A stretch of DNA of 64,000 bases from Amaurobius ferox. Its lineage: Eukaryota > Arthropoda > Arachnida > Araneae > Amaurobiidae. The notes under the pieces were generated by a model that was not told the DNA's origin, searched no databases, and saw only the letters and a program-made list of their open reading frames with translations. Below, piece by piece: positions 60,261-64,000 of the stretch; the stretch's first letter is position 1; every line of letters starts with the position of its first letter. The stretch is taken from NCBI GenBank assembly GCA_951213105.1, contig OX578137.1, positions 57,805,736-57,869,735 on the forward strand, in the 5' to 3' direction. Made by a program: the position numbers and the translations under genes.

Positions 60261-61177
60261 AAAAAATCTGATGTGAGCAACACATGACTTTTCTTATATA
60301 ATGTAATGAATTTACTACTTTTACAGTAAAAAAATAGGTTTTTCTTATAGTAGATACTTATATTCTTTCAAAGATATTGAATTTTCGACAATTAGTCGTC
60401 ATTTTCATTGATTTAGTGTCATTTTTATCCATTTGGCGAGATTTTCGTTAATTTGGCAACATTTCAAAAAGTCGCCAAGTTGGCGACATTACCCCAAATT
60501 CGTCGCCAAAATCTCGCCAAGCGTTATGGACGAAGAAATAAGTTATTCTTACAGCAGATAAATGACTATTGGCGTTCAAATACAAAAGTATTACTCAAAG
60601 TATCTTTTTTCATGAATGGAACAAGCTAGATTCACGAGAATGATGTCACCCAATTTATCGTATGGTATTACATATGAAAAGTGAACATGTTTCTCAATAG
60701 GACATTTTTTTTTATTTTATATGACTTTTTGATAATTTTTTTGAAAAATGCGCAATATCTCGAGAACAGTTTATGTTAGCGTTTTAAAATTTATATCAAT
60801 CGTTTTCTAATGAAAAATTACATAAGAAATTTCGATTTGCGTAACTTTATTAGCGAGTTTGATTTTTTGACGATTTTTTCAAAATGTCACTCGAAAATTT
60901 AGTGGGGGTTCTGAACATTCGATAGCGTATGAAAACAATAGGCTTCCAGTGCTTAGGGATTGTGATTTTTGTACCAAATTTCGTTCGAATCGGTCCATTC
61001 GTTCGTCAGTTATCATCTCCACAGACTCACTGACACACACACACACAGACATCACTTCAAAAATGTTTAATTCATGATCAAGGATGCTTGAAACGTGCTC
61101 TCCCGTCGAAAACTCGAATTCAAATTTTCGACCCCGTCACAAAACTTTCCTCATACATTATGTATATAAGGAAAGTA
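60261..61177 (-). mobile_element. Family A copy A9 (full length)
   Basis: Reverse copy: 3' hairpin and 'aaaaaatctgatgtg' at 60261-60295, GCCAAA block 60385-60530, module about 60975-61020, short CA tract 61030-61045, 5' hairpin 61145-61177. Confidence 0.87.
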
Positions 61178-61203
61178 AAAAGTAATATTCAATCCGCGAT
61201 CCT

Positions 61204-62536
61204 TGAACAATTGCAATTCACTGTTGAAAACGCTGTTGCCATTTCAAAAAAAGTAATATTTAAATGAATCTTTGAATAATTGATGTATTTTTAATTGTTT
61301 AAATCAAAAATTTAAATATTACTTTTTTTAATGGCAACAGCGTTTTCATCAATGAAAGTTAAATCATTTAACGATTACTTCTTTTGAAATGGCAACAGCG
61401 TTTACAACAATGAAAGCTTAGATTCTGAAGATAAATTACAGGAAATAAAATTCTTAGTACAAATATTTTTACTTCAAAATTGTATAAAAGGATAGAAACT
61501 TTTATCCGATTGTAACCAAAATAAGAGGGGACACACGGCAATACATTCTAAATCATCATACAAAATTACAAATCATTTGGTGCCATACGTCTGGCGCTAA
61601 TCTTGACAGAAAATCTCTCTATTTTAAAAGGATTTGGTTATCGGCGACGGCGGTGGCTGCACGTTTTATTTTATTATACAAGAGGGCTCCGACCCCCTGC
61701 TAGCTGACGTTTACCAACCCCGTAATACTCGTTCCGCGAGTCGAGAGGCTTCGCCTCCCTCTCTCTGGTGCTCGATGAGCTTGTTTCGTGAGCTCTTTCT
61801 TGCCGTCCGCTATGCCGACATAATGGGCCCTCTGGGGCTATGCCTTAATCGCTAACGCTCACCAAACCCCGGAGCACGCTTCTCAAACCCTTACAACCGG
61901 TCAGACGCACGCGACCGCCTTTTAATTCCGTACTCGCTATTGCTCACCAACCTCCGGGGCTCAGAGTCTCGGCCCCCTGTTTAGCGCCGTTCATTAATCG
62001 CCGAAGCTCGGTTTGCAAACTCTTTCGTTGCGTCTGCGTAGCAGCCTTAGAAACAAACAGGGCGTTTGCATTGTTGTCATGAACAATTACGATTCATTGT
62101 TGAAAACACTGTTGCCATTTCAGAAGAATCTCCGAATAATTGATGCATTTTTAATTGTTTAAATCAAAAATTTAATAATACTTTCTTTAAACGACAACAT
62201 CGTTTTCAACAATGAAAGTTATATCATTTAAATATGTTCAAATGGCAACAGCGTTTACAACAATGAAACATTAGATTTTGAAGATAAATGATGGGAAATA
62301 AAATTTTCATCTCAAAACTATATAACAAATAGAAATTCTTACCCAATTGTAACCAAAATAGAAGGCGACACATAACAATGTGTGTTCTAAATCATTATGT
62401 AAAATTGTAAATTATTTGATGACATACGTCCGATGCTAGAAAAAGACATACGTCCAGACATATTTGATGACACACGTCCATTTAGAGAAAATATCTCGGT
62501 TTTAAAAGGATTTGGTCAGTGGTGTCAGCGGCTGCA
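61204..62536. mobile_element. Unknown element: 458-bp direct repeats around a 417-bp GC-rich core
   Basis: The direct repeats at 61204-61661 and 62079-62536 align over their length, have the same length, start 'TGAACAATT' and end 'GGCTGCA'. Each is internally palindromic: 'ttgaaaacgctgttgcca' returns inverted as 'tggcaacagcgttttca'. The core (61662-62078) is strikingly GC-rich, with small hairpins such as 'GAGGCTTCGCCTC'. TG...CA ends recall LTRs and a TRIM-like miniature, but I see no primer-binding site, polypurine tract or clear target duplication (at most 'CCT'). The core frames have no recognised family. Confidence 0.6.
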
Positions 62537-63143
62537 CCTATAGAGAGATAGACAGCAAATCTGATGGTCACCAACAAGCAATATTTATTCTGATTAAACA
62601 TTCCATAAATTGAAAATTGCAGAGATTACAACAGTGTATGTTATTTAGATGGACAAGACAAATGGAAATGTGTATTGGAACATTTGTTTTATTTCTTAGG
62701 TTTACAAAATTGTAGACTTAATATTTGAGCACGTCGAAAGCCCAGACCGTCCGACTCATCCTAGGACTTAGAGCAGCTTATTAGACGGCCGAATATTTGA
62801 GCACGTGACATAATACACCAACGGCGTTTTAGAGATAGATCTCATGAAATGCTGTTATGCTGTCGGTATTTCTTTGAGATGTGATACCACACTTTAATAA
62901 TGTTGAAAAACATTAATTTGCTATCATTGTGTATTAAATGAACAATTTATCTCTGGTGAGAGATCGAAAACTCTGAGGAGAGAGTGTCAATACTTGAAAT
63001 GTGCAATAATGTGTAAAACTAGAACTAGATAGAATTGTTAACAACTTTCAAAATAAGAATTTAAGAGGACGATGGACGTTGAAATGAGCAAAAATCGACT
63101 AAAAAAAGTATTTATTTTTAATATGTAACATTGTTTTATACAT
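62537..63143. other. Unrecognised, with SINE-1 3' fragment
   Basis: At 62736-62800 'aaagcccagaccgtccgac' and 'ttagacggccgaa' match the 3' part of SINE-1. The rest is unrecognised. Confidence 0.5.
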
Positions 63144-63147
63144 TTAA

Positions 63148-63416
63148 CCTTTTGCTTACGGGTTGGACAGCGTTCATCCCAAACGAAAAACCTTCCAAAA
63201 CGACAGGTATTTATCATACCCTATCCCAAACAGTACGACCCCCCTTTGCAGACATTGGCGTCCATGGAAATCGTCGGCAGAAGCATTGCACCTGCTGCAG
63301 CAGGTGCAATGTCTGCAAAGGGAGGTCGAACTGTTTGGTATAGGGTATGACAAATGCCTGTCTTTTTGGGAGGTTTTTCGTTTGGGATGGACGCCGTCCC
63401 ACCCGTAAGCAAAAGA
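63148..63416. mobile_element. Palindromic MITE with TTAA target (269 bp)
   Basis: Nearly the whole element is an imperfect inverted repeat with arms of about 130 bp around 'gcacctgctgcagcaggtgc' (63288-63307). Left end 'CCTTTTGCTTACGGG', right end reverse-complemented 'TCTTTTGCTTACGGG', and TTAA on both sides (63144-63147, 63417-63420). TTAA targets suggest a piggyBac-type origin; this is inference. Frames on both strands reflect the palindrome and are not genes. Confidence 0.82.
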
Positions 63417-63420
63417 TTAA

Positions 63421-64000
63421 ATGCATATTTTTCGAAATGGAATTTTCAAAGGTTTTACATTTTTAAAATGCTCCATGCGTCTTAATTTTTGTTTGAGATA
63501 CATGAAATTTGGTAATAAGATGCCTTTCATACTTTTTAATGAAACTGGGTATGCATTTTATAATTGAACTTTATTAAAGTAATTAAAAGTGAATAATAAC
63601 CCAATTAAATGATGAAAATTAAGTTTTAATGTAGAGAAATATTTTTAAAAAATTAACTTTCTAAGAGATTTAAAAATGAATACCCAAATTTGTTCATAAT
63701 GTGTTTTTGAGAGAACATAATGTAAAATTAATCAAAAATGTGAACAAATGGCACGCAAGGGGCATTTTCAAGTTTTCGTTAAAAAAAATTAAATTAAAAA
63801 AAATACAAAATTATAACAAAATTGAATGGTATTTTATATAGTAATGTTAAGAAGAATATTTATACAAATTTTCATGTTTCTAAGTCAATAAATAAATAAA
63901 ACAAATTTCAACATCCACCGTCCCCTTAAATTGCTCAAATCTTAAGACTTTCGAAACTCTGAAATAAAAGTTCTTTGTTAATAACAGCATAAAAAGTTGA
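63421..64000. other. No recognised feature
   Basis: AT-rich DNA to the end of the window. Confidence 0.45.

Noticed and set aside
63131..63426. Small genes on both strands
   Set aside because: Mirror-image frames caused by the palindromic TTAA MITE.

Overview
This window is strongly AT-rich eukaryotic DNA made almost entirely of transposable elements, their relics and tandem repeats. I found no host protein-coding gene, no rRNA and no functional tRNA. Metazoan Ty3/gypsy and Jockey-type retroelements, mariner/pogo/hAT relics, tRNA-derived SINEs and very many Helitron-like elements suggest an arthropod. A chelicerate such as a spider is my best guess, from the style of the gypsy gag relic and the repeat mix. 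That guess is inference only.

Layout. 1-11.8 kb: Helitron-like families that I call E, A and B, with two SINE insertions; family A forms a three-copy tandem array at 6.2-9.1 kb. 11.8-16.9 kb: degenerate satellite, a 96-bp minisatellite and mariner-type transposase relics. 16.9-18.2 kb: another E copy. 19.3-24.8 kb: an old A copy, palindromes, a SINE with a CTTT tail, a pogo/Tigger-like MITE and a large fold-back element (family F). 24.8-31.0 kb: a nearly complete minus-strand Ty3/gypsy retrotransposon with open gag and pol, joined by a textbook -1 slippery heptamer but without a visible 3' LTR. 31.6-38 kb: A, F and E copies and a shattered older gypsy. 38.4-40.3 kb: a 217-bp satellite between duplicated 0.3-kb blocks. 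40.6-43.1 kb: nested TIR elements and a tandem B array. 44.8-50.5 kb: a canonical Helitron (family C) split by a 3.45-kb composite Helitron of the same family. 50.8-54.5 kb: a GCCAAA satellite holding an A copy that is itself split by a third, precisely bounded Helitron. 54.6-61.2 kb: two more A copies and a 5'-truncated Jockey-like element between 51-bp direct repeats. 61.2-63.4 kb: a pair of equal-length 458-bp direct repeats around a GC-rich core, and a palindromic TTAA MITE.

The most interesting signal is shared design. Four families with largely different sequence (A, B, E and Helitron C) all have a special 5' end (a hairpin in A, B and E), then a GT or GTCT microsatellite, then a similar module (roughly 'AACTG...GACCGATT...AAATTTGGTA'). 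A, B and E also have an inverted subterminal motif and a 3' hairpin. This is the architecture known from Drosophila DINE-1 and other Helentron-associated elements. Several insertions can be proved here from empty sites present in other copies within the window.
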